Shown here in pieces: positions 33,929-42,660 of a stretch of 59,011 nt of DNA. Source of the stretch: an uncultured Alistipes sp. (lineage in GTDB: Bacteria; Bacteroidota; Bacteroidia; Bacteroidales; Rikenellaceae); contig CAJGEC010000011.1 of NCBI GenBank assembly GCA_904502285.1, positions 1 through 59,011 on the forward strand. Reading direction: 5' to 3'. Position 1 is the stretch's first letter, and each line of letters starts with the position of its first letter. The position numbers were made by a program, and so were the translations under genes. Below the pieces are notes generated by a model. The model saw only the letters and a program-made list of their open reading frames with translations. It was not told where the DNA came from and searched no databases.

Positions 33929-34969
33929 ATGTCACAGAAAACAGGCTTTGCAAGGAACTTTTTTAAGGTATATATCGTCGATGCGCTAAGCTATATGGCG
34001 ATGGGTCTCTTCTGTTCGCTCATCCTCGGTCTTATCGTAGGACAGATAGCCAAGATTCCTGGGCTCGACCTTCTTAGCGAAATCGCTCGTCTGTTGCAAC
34101 TCGACCTCGTGGTGGGTGGCTCTATCGGTCTGGCCATAGCACTTGGTATGAAGCGTGACCCTCTGGTGACTATCTCGGCCATTGCCGTAGGTGCTTTGGG
34201 CTACTCACTCGGAGGAGCGTGGGGCGATGTGGGTGGCAACCCTATAGGTGCCTATCTGGCTACTATTGTCGGCATAGAGGCTGGCTCGTTGGTCTCGAAG
34301 CGCACCCCTATCGACATTATCATCACACCGTTGGTTGCCGTGGTGGCAGGTGGTCTCTTTGCCAAGTACTGCTGTGTGCCTGTGGGTGAATGGGTTATGG
34401 CCTTGGGCGATGTAATCAATCGTGCTACGATGCTCAACCCATTTGTTATGGGTATCGTGGTTTCCGTTATGGTGGGATGTATCCTCACACTTCCGATTAG
34501 TTCGGCTGCACTCTGCATATCTATCGGATTGAGTGGCCTGGCTGCAGGTGCTGCAACGGTGGGTTGCTGTGCGCAGATGATTGGCTTTGCGGTGATAAGT
34601 TTCAAGGACAATGGCTTCGGAGGCCTTATCTCTCAGGGACTTGGAACATCTATGCTCCAGATAGGCAACATAGCACGCAAGCCTATAATATGGCTCGCAC
34701 CTACCCTAACAGCCGCTATCCTCGGCCCTATATCCACTATGGTACTCAAGATGACAAATAGTCCTGCGGGAGCAGGTATGGGTACTGCGGGATTGGTTGG
34801 CCCTATCGGTTGCTGGGACACTATGTCGGCAACAATGGATGGCGGAGTGCTTATGGCAGAGATCGTGGGTCTCTACTTCGTAGCCCCAGCAATCCTAAGC
34901 CTCATAATCCACGCCATTATGGTACGCAGGGGTTGGGTCAAGCCTGGCGATATGAAGTTGCAGCGATAA
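33929..34969 (+). CDS. PTS EIIC_2-like integral membrane protein
   Basis: A 346-residue protein with about ten hydrophobic segments, glycine-rich throughout, matching the PTS_EIIC_2 family (regulator-like or sugar-transport EIIC proteins without fused EIIA or EIIB). The conserved GPIGCWDTMS segment lies near residue 290. No other phosphotransferase component is in the window, so phosphorylating sugar import is not shown and the role may be transport without PTS coupling. It converges on the MATE gene with only 3 bases between stops and no hairpin. Confidence 0.75.
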   Translation: MSQKTGFARNFFKVYIVDALSYMAMGLFCSLILGLIVGQIAKIPGLDLLSEIARLLQLDLVVGGSIGLAIALGMKRDPLVTISAIAVGALGYSLGGAWGDVGGNPIGAYLATIVGIEAGSLVSKRTPIDIIITPLVAVVAGGLFAKYCCVPVGEWVMALGDVINRATMLNPFVMGIVVSVMVGCILTLPISSAALCISIGLSGLAAGAATVGCCAQMIGFAVISFKDNGFGGLISQGLGTSMLQIGNIARKPIIWLAPTLTAAILGPISTMVLKMTNSPAGAGMGTAGLVGPIGCWDTMSATMDGGVLMAEIVGLYFVAPAILSLIIHAIMVRRGWVKPGDMKLQR

Positions 34970-34972
34970 CGG

Positions 34973-36310
34973 TTACCTGTCCGCCTCGCTGTATATATCC
35001 TTAAGTCGGTTAGACATAAAGTATTGGAACACACCTCGAAGGAACATAAACGAGGTGAAGGCCAACCATATAGCGTTGTTGCCTATGAGCCAGCCAGTGC
35101 CATAGAGCAGAGCGAAGTAGCAAACAGACGACCACACCATAGAGTTACGCATAATACGGCTACGTGTGGCACCCACCATTATACCATCCATCACAAATGG
35201 AAGGGCACAGGCTATAGGTATGGCTATAACCCAACCGATATACTGCTCGGCTACGGCAATGAGTTCCGCGCTATTGTTGTTTGAGGAATCAACAAGCATC
35301 GAGAAGATGTCGCGCCACCAACCGATGTAGACACCTACGTAGATGAACGACACCACAAAGCACCAAACCACACATAGTTTTATACACTTGCGGAGCGATA
35401 CCCCATCGCGCGCTCCGATGAAACGTCCCGTGAGGGCCTCCGCGGCGTAGGCAAAGCCGTCGTTCATATAGGAAAAGAGCGTGAACAACTGCAAAAGGAT
35501 GGTGTTTACGGCCAATATATTCTTGTCACCCATATCGGCTGATGCCTTCGTAAAGAATGTGTAAACCGCTACAAGACAGAATGTTCTAACGATAATATCA
35601 CTATTGATAGAGAAGAACTTCTTCATCGACTCCAGATCCACAATCTCGTGCCAATCTACCACAACCAACCTCTTGCGATACATTACTACAATGATTGCCA
35701 CCGTAACAACAACACCCGTCCACTGAGCAACAACAGAGGCCAAGGCAATACCCTCCAGACCCCACGAGCCGACAATGGCAAAGAGGTAGCTGAATATGAT
35801 GTGTATGATATTTACCATAATTGCCACTGCCATAGGCACAACGGCATTCTGCATACCTGTAAGCCAACCATTGAAGGCAAAGAGCATAATGCCAGCAGGT
35901 ACGGCCCAGATGCGAGTGTAGAAGTATTGCGATATCATCTCATCACTCACTGCATCACCCGTACTCATAAACCACAACGAAAACTCACCTATGGGCCACT
36001 GCAAAGCGAAGGCAACGACACCTACTCCCAAAGCTACAACCACGGCACGCCAGAGCATCAATGTATACTCCTTATGCTGCTCTGCACCAAAGGCTTGAGC
36101 CGTAAGGCCACTCGTACCCATACGGATAAAGGAGCAGTTCCAATAGATGAAGTTGAAGATTGCCACACCAATCGACAATGCGCCAATAGTGGTCGCACCA
36201 TCGCTTCCTGCCACACGACCTGCAATGACCGTAGAGGCAATACCCATAAGTGGGACAGTGATGTTGGATATAATATTCGGAATTGCTATACGAAGTATCT
36301 CTCTATTCAT
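34973..36310 (-). CDS. MATE-family multidrug/toxin efflux transporter
   Basis: A 445-residue antiporter of normal length with twelve hydrophobic segments in two similar halves. The family start (ILRIAIPNIISNITVPLMGIAST) is typical of the DinF-like branch common in Bacteroidetes. It would expel cationic or toxic compounds in exchange for Na+ or H+. The substrate is unknown. The -7 box TACCTTTG is at 36331-36338. Confidence 0.9.
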   Translation of the reverse strand: MNREILRIAIPNIISNITVPLMGIASTVIAGRVAGSDGATTIGALSIGVAIFNFIYWNCSFIRMGTSGLTAQAFGAEQHKEYTLMLWRAVVVALGVGVVAFALQWPIGEFSLWFMSTGDAVSDEMISQYFYTRIWAVPAGIMLFAFNGWLTGMQNAVVPMAVAIMVNIIHIIFSYLFAIVGSWGLEGIALASVVAQWTGVVVTVAIIVVMYRKRLVVVDWHEIVDLESMKKFFSINSDIIVRTFCLVAVYTFFTKASADMGDKNILAVNTILLQLFTLFSYMNDGFAYAAEALTGRFIGARDGVSLRKCIKLCVVWCFVVSFIYVGVYIGWWRDIFSMLVDSSNNNSAELIAVAEQYIGWVIAIPIACALPFVMDGIMVGATRSRIMRNSMVWSSVCYFALLYGTGWLIGNNAIWLAFTSFMFLRGVFQYFMSNRLKDIYSEADR

Positions 36311-36330
36311 ATTTTATATCAATTTGAGGG

Positions 36331-36338
36331 CAAAGGTA
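36331..36338 (-). promoter_or_regulatory. -7 box (TACCTTTG) of the MATE gene
   Basis: Minus-strand TAnnTTTG element about 20 bases upstream of ATG 36310. Confidence 0.6.
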
Positions 36339-36412
36339 AGGATTATTTATTATTTTTCATCTATATTCGTGGCATAGAGATTGTAGAAATGTGTGTTATT
36401 CAAAAAAAGTAT

Positions 36413-36420
36413 TACCTTTG
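36413..36420 (+). promoter_or_regulatory. -7 box (TACCTTTG) of the rluB gene
   Basis: TAnnTTTG element about 30 bases upstream of ATG 36452. Confidence 0.6.
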
Positions 36421-36451
36421 CACCCACATTATTTCTAAATAACAATTACAG

Positions 36452-37747
36452 ATGAAAACCAACAACACAGACTCAACGGCTAACGTATCGCGTTTTGCTC
36501 GCGACAAGCGTCAGCGTATCAACTCTTCGGAGCGCGTTGAGCGTAGTCCTCGTCAGCGCCGTGAGGGCGACAACGAGGGACAAAAAGAGTATCGCCCACG
36601 TGTGGCTAAGAACGAGAAGAGATCTTCTTACAACCCTCACTTCACCTCTGACAACCGCCTCCGTCCAGAGTACGAGGCAACCCGTCGTGAGGAGCGTGGC
36701 GAGCGTACGGAGCGTAGTTTCAACCGCACAGAGCGCGGAGGCTTCAACCGTTCAGAGCGTGGCGAGCGTTCGGAGCGTAGTTTCAACCGCACAGAGCGCG
36801 GAGGCTTCAACCGTTCGGAGCGTGGCGAGCGTACCGAGCACAACTTCAACCGCACAGAGCGCGGTGAGCGCAACGACCATTATTCACGCGACACTGAGCG
36901 CACACCTAAGGGTGGTAGCCGTTCACAGAGCGCTGAGCGCACATCGCAGCGTGGTGGTACAAAGCGTAGCTTTACACCTAAGCGCGACGAGAAGCCTCGT
37001 TCATACCCTAAGTACAACCCTAACCGCGGCAATGGTGAGATTCGTCTCAACCGCTTCATCTCTCAGTCGGGTGTTTGCTCACGTCGTGAGGCCGACGACT
37101 TTATCCTTGCAGGTGTAGTGACCGTTAATGGTAAGGTTGTTACAGAACTTGGAACAAAGATCTTGCCTACTGACGAGGTTCGTTTCAACGACGAAAAGCT
37201 CCAGGGCGAGAAGCACGTATATATTGTACTCAACAAGCCAAAGGGTTATGTAACATCTCTTGACGATCCATACGCCGACAAGACCGTAATGGACTTGGTG
37301 AAGGATGCTTGCACCGAGCGTGTCTACCCCGTAGGTCGTCTCGACAAGAACTCATTGGGTCTCTTGCTCATCACCAACGATGGCGATGTTACGCGTCAAT
37401 TGACACACCCTTCAAACCGCAAGAAGAAGATCTATCAGGTAACACTCGATAAGCCTCTTACTCGTGCCGATATGGATACACTCACCGAGGGTATCACCTT
37501 GGAGGATGGCGACATCTTCGCCGACGAGGTGGCATACGCAAGCGAGGACAAGAAGACAGTAGGCGTGGAGATTCACTCTGGTCGCAACCGTATCGTACGT
37601 CGTATGTTCGAGCATCTCGGCTACACCGTACAGAAACTCGACCGTGTCTACTACGCGGGTCTTACTAAGAAGAACCTCAAGCGTGGTGCTTGGCGCTTCT
37701 TGACCAAGGACGAGGTTATGCGCCTCAAGACTGGTCAGTACGAGTAG
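36452..37747 (+). CDS. rluB: RluB/RsuA-type 23S/16S rRNA pseudouridine synthase with Arg-rich N-terminal tail
   Basis: A 431-residue protein. The catalytic half (about 192-431) is a normal S4 domain (RLNRFISQSGVCSRREAD) plus a pseudouridine synthase domain with the catalytic aspartate in VGRLDKNSLGLL and the closing RNRIVRRMFEHLGY segment. The first 190 residues are a disordered, highly basic tail rich in Arg, Glu, Ser and Gly, with a 21-residue repeat encoded by a 63-base tandem repeat. Such RG-rich tails probably add non-specific RNA binding. Target uridine is inferred from family. Confidence 0.9.
   Translation: MKTNNTDSTANVSRFARDKRQRINSSERVERSPRQRREGDNEGQKEYRPRVAKNEKRSSYNPHFTSDNRLRPEYEATRREERGERTERSFNRTERGGFNRSERGERSERSFNRTERGGFNRSERGERTEHNFNRTERGERNDHYSRDTERTPKGGSRSQSAERTSQRGGTKRSFTPKRDEKPRSYPKYNPNRGNGEIRLNRFISQSGVCSRREADDFILAGVVTVNGKVVTELGTKILPTDEVRFNDEKLQGEKHVYIVLNKPKGYVTSLDDPYADKTVMDLVKDACTERVYPVGRLDKNSLGLLLITNDGDVTRQLTHPSNRKKKIYQVTLDKPLTRADMDTLTEGITLEDGDIFADEVAYASEDKKTVGVEIHSGRNRIVRRMFEHLGYTVQKLDRVYYAGLTKKNLKRGAWRFLTKDEVMRLKTGQYE
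36701..36873 (+). repeat. 63-base in-frame tandem repeat in rluB
   Basis: Units begin at 36701, 36764 and 36827 (the last is partial). Each encodes about 21 residues of the type ERSFNRTERGGFNRSERG. The copies are nearly identical at DNA level, so length may vary between strains. Confidence 0.85.
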
Positions 37748-37771
37748 TCACACTCAAAGCGGTATAAACAA

Positions 37772-37802
37772 AAAATCCTCGAAGGAATCTCCGAGGATTT
37801 TC
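37772..37802. terminator. Bidirectional terminator between rluB and M23 peptidase genes
   Basis: A 9-bp stem (AAATCCTCG / CGAGGATTT) with A-run and T-rich flanks, between converging genes. Confidence 0.85.
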
Positions 37803-37817
37803 TGTTTTCTGACTACC

Positions 37818-38858
37818 CTATCGTACTCTTAGTCGCTGACCTATACGCAAGATACTGGTAGACTTGATGCCGTTGAGCTGGCAGAGGCGTGTGACCGTAG
37901 TGCCATACTTACGAGCCAACGCACCAAGCGTGTCGCCTGAACGAACGGTATGATACTGGATGGCTGCAGCGGCCTTGCGCTCAGCCTCCTCAATCTTCTC
38001 TACCTCAACCTCTTCGTCGAAATCCTGCTCATACTTAGCATAGATGCTGAAATGGCGACGCTTCAACAACAACTCGCTACGACGCAAGTCACCTGTAGTA
38101 AAGTCGATAATGCGCTCTGGGTCAAATGATTGTCCCTTATAACGCACCTCAAAGTGAAGGTGAGGACCTGTGCTTCGGCCAGTGTTACCACCAAGGCCTA
38201 TCTGCTGGCCCGCAACAACCCAATCGCCAACCTCTACGCTACGCTCAGAGAGGTGGGCATAGTAGGTCTCAAGGCCGTTGTTATGGCGGATGATGACGAG
38301 GTTACCGTAGTTGCCCGCAGCCTTCGACATACGTACCTTACCATCAAAGGTGGCATAAACGGGATCGCCAATCTTCAAGGAGATATCGAGACCCTGGTGG
38401 GCGCGACCACGGCGAGGGCCATAACGCGAGGTGATACGACCGATATATGGGTGATGGTAGCTACCCAACGAGTCCACCAAGCGGATAGGTGTAGCCTCAG
38501 GAAGTGAGGATAGTTCCACATCTGAATAGGCGTGAGTAGCCGTTGTATTCCAGTGATCTGAGAAGACCTCAGGGTCATTCCTGAACTCCTCAGCCATCAC
38601 ATAGCGCCACGTATTGTCGTTAAAAAGGATGATGCTCAAGTATGGGCTCTCGGTAGCGAGGGTGTCGATAGCACTAACCTTACCCAACGTACGAACAGAG
38701 TGGACAGGGTGCGCCTCCTGCTTAACAGGCTCGTCGGCTACGGCAACACTATCAGCAGCAATGGTCTCGGCGAGAAGTTCCTCGTCCATAGTATCTACCT
38801 CCTGGGCAGAAGCCGAGAGGGCAAGGAGCATCATCAAAGGCAAAAATAAATATTTCAT
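37818..38858 (-). CDS. M23-family metallopeptidase with LysM domain
   Basis: A 346-residue exported protein with a signal peptide (start MKYLFLPLMMLLALSASAQ). The central M23 (LytM/lysostaphin-like) domain has the zinc ligands in GRAHQGLDIS and HLHFEV, plus YGPRRGR ahead of it. A C-terminal LysM domain (about 302-346) binds peptidoglycan. It probably cuts cross-link peptides or activates amidases in cell division. A longer frame starting 15 bases upstream is less likely because the signal peptide fits ATG 38858. Probably the last gene of the yicC operon. Confidence 0.9.
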   Translation of the reverse strand: MKYLFLPLMMLLALSASAQEVDTMDEELLAETIAADSVAVADEPVKQEAHPVHSVRTLGKVSAIDTLATESPYLSIILFNDNTWRYVMAEEFRNDPEVFSDHWNTTATHAYSDVELSSLPEATPIRLVDSLGSYHHPYIGRITSRYGPRRGRAHQGLDISLKIGDPVYATFDGKVRMSKAAGNYGNLVIIRHNNGLETYYAHLSERSVEVGDWVVAGQQIGLGGNTGRSTGPHLHFEVRYKGQSFDPERIIDFTTGDLRRSELLLKRRHFSIYAKYEQDFDEEVEVEKIEEAERKAAAAIQYHTVRSGDTLGALARKYGTTVTRLCQLNGIKSTSILRIGQRLRVR

Positions 38859-38887
38859 TTTACTCGTTATCAATCTATTACATCAGG

Positions 38888-39463
38888 TTACTTCATATCT
38901 TTTAGCATATCCTCGGCCATCTCCAACTGGTGGTAGAACTCCTCACCAAAGGCACGTGTGATAGGCTCTTTAAGACCCTTATACACTGGTATTCCGAGAC
39001 GCTTACCACACTCACGAGCCGAACCACAGACAGCCCAGCGGTGGTAGTTCAAGCCCATAGAGCCATTGCGAAAACGTGTGACACGGATGGGGTACAAGTG
39101 GCACGAAATAGGCTTGAGGAAGGAGCATTTACCCTCGCGATAGGCGCGCTCGATAGCACAAAAGGTGATGCCATTCTCCTCAAAAGCGTAGGCACACGCA
39201 GCATTATCCACTAAAGGCGTGGTATAGTCGCCATCGACATCCACAACCATAAAGCCCTGCTCCTCGACGGCACGACGGCCCTCTTCGGTCATATAGGGGG
39301 CGTAGTTCTCCCACTCCTGCTCAAGGATATCAACCTCGTCGATATCCAATGGTGCGCCCGAATCACCCTCGACACAGCAGATACCTTTGCACTGACCCAA
39401 GTCGCAACTGAAACCCTCGCGAAGAATATCGAGGCTCACAATCTTATCATCTATCTCAATCAT
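38888..39463 (-). CDS. DUF3109 family protein
   Basis: A 191-residue cytoplasmic protein. The N-terminal cysteine cluster (CDLGQCKGICC) and later cysteines in FCAIERAY and PISCHLYPIRV fit the DUF3109 family, related to YkgJ-type Zn/Fe-S cluster proteins. The conserved pattern suggests a bound metal centre, but no activity is known. It starts 12 bases after the nadD stop, inside the yicC-gmk-nadD operon. Confidence 0.8.
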   Translation of the reverse strand: MIEIDDKIVSLDILREGFSCDLGQCKGICCVEGDSGAPLDIDEVDILEQEWENYAPYMTEEGRRAVEEQGFMVVDVDGDYTTPLVDNAACAYAFEENGITFCAIERAYREGKCSFLKPISCHLYPIRVTRFRNGSMGLNYHRWAVCGSARECGKRLGIPVYKGLKEPITRAFGEEFYHQLEMAEDMLKDMK

Positions 39464-39475
39464 CTCTTCGGCGGA

Positions 39476-40291
39476 TTAAGGGTTGTAGATATCCTTATAA
39501 CGGAACGAAAGAATCTCGTAGACCATATCGTGCAACTGCTTAGCCTCCTCATTATCAGGCTCTATAGCCTTAGCGCGATTGAAATCGTTGATTGCCTTAC
39601 CCCACTCATTACGCTGGAAATAGCACTTTCCACGCTCTATGTAGAGCGAAGCGCGCTCATCGCCACCCTCAATCATCGAGGTAAAGCGCACGATACGTCC
39701 TGCGGTAGTCCACAACTGATTTTTGGCGATATACTCAGCGACGGGGGCTGGTACCATAGAGGTAATATCCTCGCCACGCTCGGCCTTGCCACGCACCTCA
39801 GTCGAAGAGTAATCGGCAAATGGTGCATCTTCAAGGATGGTGACTCTATCGGCAAACTTCTCCACCTCATAGCCCTTGCGTGGATATACATATATCTTAT
39901 ACTCAGACAAGATACGCTCGTAGTCCTTCCACTCGTCGAAACGAGACCATATATCACTACCAGTGATAATGGCGAACTCCATATCCTCGCCGTGATTCTC
40001 CTTAAGATAGTCGAGGGTATTGATTGTATATGATGGCTTTTCGAGGACAAACTCTATAACCGATGGTTTAATTCTATCTGGATACTTCGAACCCTTGCAC
40101 GCCATCTCTGCCATCTCGTAACGGGTGTACTCTGGCGTCTGCAATAGGTCTGTCTTGAAGGGGTTTTGTGGCGAAATAATGAGAACAACCTCGTCGGCAA
40201 GGTCTCTCTCTACGGCATACTCGGCAAGCGCAAGATGACCATTATGGATGGGATCAAACGAGCCGAAATATAGTAACATACGTCTCTTCAT
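39476..40291 (-). CDS. nadD: Nicotinate-nucleotide adenylyltransferase with C-terminal TPR extension
   Basis: A 271-residue protein. The N-terminal 195 residues are a standard NadD (GSFDPIHNGHLALA with the HxGH nucleotidyl-transfer motif; the late SSTEVR motif), making NaAD from nicotinate mononucleotide and ATP. The extra 75 residues read as tetratricopeptide-like helices (GKCYFQRNEWGKAINDFNRA, PDNEEA). Stand-alone NadD is usually about 190-215 residues. It lies between gmk (8 bases) and DUF3109 (12 bases) in one operon. Confidence 0.9.
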   Translation of the reverse strand: MKRRMLLYFGSFDPIHNGHLALAEYAVERDLADEVVLIISPQNPFKTDLLQTPEYTRYEMAEMACKGSKYPDRIKPSVIEFVLEKPSYTINTLDYLKENHGEDMEFAIITGSDIWSRFDEWKDYERILSEYKIYVYPRKGYEVEKFADRVTILEDAPFADYSSTEVRGKAERGEDITSMVPAPVAEYIAKNQLWTTAGRIVRFTSMIEGGDERASLYIERGKCYFQRNEWGKAINDFNRAKAIEPDNEEAKQLHDMVYEILSFRYKDIYNP

Positions 40292-40299
40292 AATCACTC

Positions 40300-40860
40300 T
40301 TACTTAAGAAATTCATTAATAATGGCCGTAGCCTCATCTACAGCCACGCTAAGGTCGTCGTTGATGACACAGTGGTCGAACTGATCGGCCTTAGATATCT
40401 CGAACTCAGCCTTAGCAATACGCTTGAGGATAACCTCCTCGGCATCGGTACCTCGGCCACGCAGGCGGCGCTCAAGTTCCTCAATCGAGGGTGGCATAAT
40501 AAACATTGAGCAAGCATCATCACCGAAGAGACGCTTTAGGCTGATACCACCCATAACATCTACATCAAAGATGATAACCTTGCCAGCGTTCCAGATACGC
40601 TCCATCTCGCTCTTGAGTGTACCATAGCAAGTACCAGCATAGACCTCCTCCCACTCGACGAACTCATCACGCTCGACACGTGCCTTGAACTCCTCGTTGG
40701 TCATAAAGTAGTAATCCACACCATTCTGCTCCTGGCCACGTGGCTGACGCGAAGTAGCCGAAATGGAGAACTCAAAGCAGTCGAAACGCTTGAGCAACTC
40801 ACGAACTATAGTTGTCTTGCCCGAACCACTGGGGGCAGAAAATATCACTAACTTACCCAT
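40300..40860 (-). CDS. gmk: Guanylate kinase
   Basis: A 186-residue enzyme at normal length with the P-loop SAPSGSGKTT, the GMP-binding segment SRQPRGQE..GVDYYF and the lid region. It phosphorylates GMP to GDP. The typical neighbour yicC lies 6 bases upstream and nadD follows after 8 bases. Confidence 0.96.
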   Translation of the reverse strand: MGKLVIFSAPSGSGKTTIVRELLKRFDCFEFSISATSRQPRGQEQNGVDYYFMTNEEFKARVERDEFVEWEEVYAGTCYGTLKSEMERIWNAGKVIIFDVDVMGGISLKRLFGDDACSMFIMPPSIEELERRLRGRGTDAEEVILKRIAKAEFEISKADQFDHCVINDDLSVAVDEATAIINEFLK

Positions 40861-40866
40861 AGTAAA

Positions 40867-41739
40867 CTACAAAATATTGAGTACCTGTTCTTTAATCTTC
40901 TCCAACTCATCCTTCATCATAACCACCAAACGCTGCATATTAGCCTCGTTGGACTTCGAACCCATAGTGTTGATCTCGCGACCAAGCTCCTGAGCGATGA
41001 AGCCGAGTTTACGGCCTGGAGCATCCTCCGAAGCCGCCACCTCACGGAAATAGTTGCAGTGGTTATCGAGGCGCACCTTCTCCTCGGTGATGTCGAGTTT
41101 CTCGATATAGAAAATCATCTCCTGCTCAAGACGATTGCTATCCACATCGATAGAGAGTTTCTGGATATTCTCGCGGATACGATTCTTGATAACATCGACA
41201 CGTGAAGTCTCGAAAGGCTCAACCTCGTGGCGATACTGCTCGATGAGGTCGATTCTTCTCAATAGGTCGTTGATGAGGATAGCACCCTCCTGAACACGGA
41301 AGGCATCGAGTTGCTGGCAAGCCTGGATGGTGGCCTCAACAATAGCACGCAACTCCTCGTCGGAAACCTCCTGCTCCTCGGATGTCACCACATCGGGCAT
41401 ACGGATAATAGTGCGAAGAAGTGTATCATCTGCAACACTCATAGAGTTCTCCTGGCACACCTTGCGCAACTCCTCGGCATATGTCTTAAACATTGCCGAG
41501 TTGATATGTGCCGAAGTGTCGGTCACCACATCCTCGTATGACACAAAGCAATCAACCTTACCACGCTGCAATTCACGAGTAACGATTGCTCGCACCTCGG
41601 CCTCAGCAGCACGATATTTGCTTGGTATCTTGACACTTAAATCGAGTTGTTTAGAGTTCAACGAGCGCAATTCCACCCTAAACTTCTTATCTTTGCATAG
41701 TGCTTCGCCCTTGCCGAAGCCCGTCATCGACTTTATCAT
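40867..41739 (-). CDS. yicC: YicC-family endoribonuclease
   Basis: A 290-residue protein with the family start MIKSMTGFGKGEA and the conserved C-terminal DUF1732 segment (LGREINTMGSKSNE). The YicC family is reported to act on RNA as an endoribonuclease. The yicC-gmk pair is conserved widely. The -7 box TATCTTTG at 41778-41785 should drive the operon. Confidence 0.93.
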   Translation of the reverse strand: MIKSMTGFGKGEALCKDKKFRVELRSLNSKQLDLSVKIPSKYRAAEAEVRAIVTRELQRGKVDCFVSYEDVVTDTSAHINSAMFKTYAEELRKVCQENSMSVADDTLLRTIIRMPDVVTSEEQEVSDEELRAIVEATIQACQQLDAFRVQEGAILINDLLRRIDLIEQYRHEVEPFETSRVDVIKNRIRENIQKLSIDVDSNRLEQEMIFYIEKLDITEEKVRLDNHCNYFREVAASEDAPGRKLGFIAQELGREINTMGSKSNEANMQRLVVMMKDELEKIKEQVLNIL

Positions 41740-41777
41740 ATATATCTTCGTTTTTTAGATGCTAAAACAATGTCAGG

Positions 41778-41785
41778 CAAAGATA
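41778..41785 (-). promoter_or_regulatory. -7 box (TATCTTTG) of the yicC-gmk-nadD operon
   Basis: Minus-strand TAnnTTTG element about 39 bases upstream of ATG 41739. Confidence 0.6.
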
Positions 41786-41883
41786 CAAAAAAAATAGAAT
41801 CATTCATACATAGTATGATGATTTTTTCCCTCGCCTTCGAGTTCAAAGGTTAAGGCTATGACATAGTCACCTTCTTCGACGGA

Positions 41884-42660
41884 CTAATGTTTGCAGTGCG
41901 GACAGTCGTCGTGATGATGTAGGACTGTGTGGGGTACGTTGCCGTGAGAGACGAGTTGTATCGGGCAATCGTAATTGAGGAGTTGCTCCTCGGTGATGAT
42001 ATTGGAGTCGTGGCGATGAACGTGGCGATTGACACAGACGATGCTTCGCACTACACTCGACACCGTGCCCAAGTCGTGTGAAACCATAATGATAGCCATA
42101 CGCTCAGAGAGTTGCTGAAGCAAGTTATAGAGTTCGTTCTCGAACCTATTATCCACGAAGTTGGCGGGCTCGTCAAGCACCAACACCTTGGGGTTGGAGA
42201 TGATGGCGCGACAGAGCATAACACGCTGAAGCTGACCTCCAGAGAGTTCTCCGATGGGGCGATTAGCAAGGTGTGACAACTGAGCCAACTGAAGCACCTC
42301 CTCGGCGCGGCGACGCTCCTCCTTGCCATAGCCTCGCCAAAGGCTCTTCTCGCTCTGGAGACCCGACATAACGACCTCGACAACCGAGATAGGGAACTCC
42401 TTATCGAAGGTAGAGACCTGGGGCAGATAGCCTATATGTGGGTGGTTGGCACGCATAATCGAGGGCGAGTAGTCGATGCTACCGCTATAATCTACCACAC
42501 CCATAATCGCCTTGACCAGAGAGCTCTTACCACCACCATTAGGGCCAATGATAGCGATAAAGTCGTCGGCATAGATATCGAGATTGACGTGCATAAGTGC
42601 CACGGTGCTGTCGTAGCGCACACCAAGGTCTCGTATTGAAATGATTGGTTCTCTACTCAT
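41884..42660 (-). CDS. znuC: Zinc ABC transporter ATP-binding protein
   Basis: A 258-residue ABC ATPase with Walker A GPNGGGKSS, Q-loop, signature LSGGQLQR, Walker B VLVLDEPA and the H-loop HD. The last 50 residues are rich in His and Cys (HVHRHDS, HHHDDCPHCKH), fitting a metal-related role. It overlaps the znuA end by 8 bases. No permease gene follows: the next gene on the strand is yicC. Confidence 0.88.
   Translation of the reverse strand: MSREPIISIRDLGVRYDSTVALMHVNLDIYADDFIAIIGPNGGGKSSLVKAIMGVVDYSGSIDYSPSIMRANHPHIGYLPQVSTFDKEFPISVVEVVMSGLQSEKSLWRGYGKEERRRAEEVLQLAQLSHLANRPIGELSGGQLQRVMLCRAIISNPKVLVLDEPANFVDNRFENELYNLLQQLSERMAIIMVSHDLGTVSSVVRSIVCVNRHVHRHDSNIITEEQLLNYDCPIQLVSHGNVPHTVLHHHDDCPHCKH

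Noticed and set aside
35648..36442. A 264-codon plus-strand frame across the MATE gene
   Set aside because: Antisense to a well supported transporter, no domain, and it runs over the MATE and rluB promoters.
36701..36873. CRISPR-like array
   Set aside because: The repeats are contiguous, in frame and without unique spacers. They are a protein-coding tandem repeat. No cas gene is present.
36495..37118. A 207-codon frame overlapping the start of rluB
   Set aside because: Alternative frame of the 63-base repeat, giving a Ser/Val/Arg repeat without family. The rluB frame leads into a real S4/pseudouridine synthase domain.
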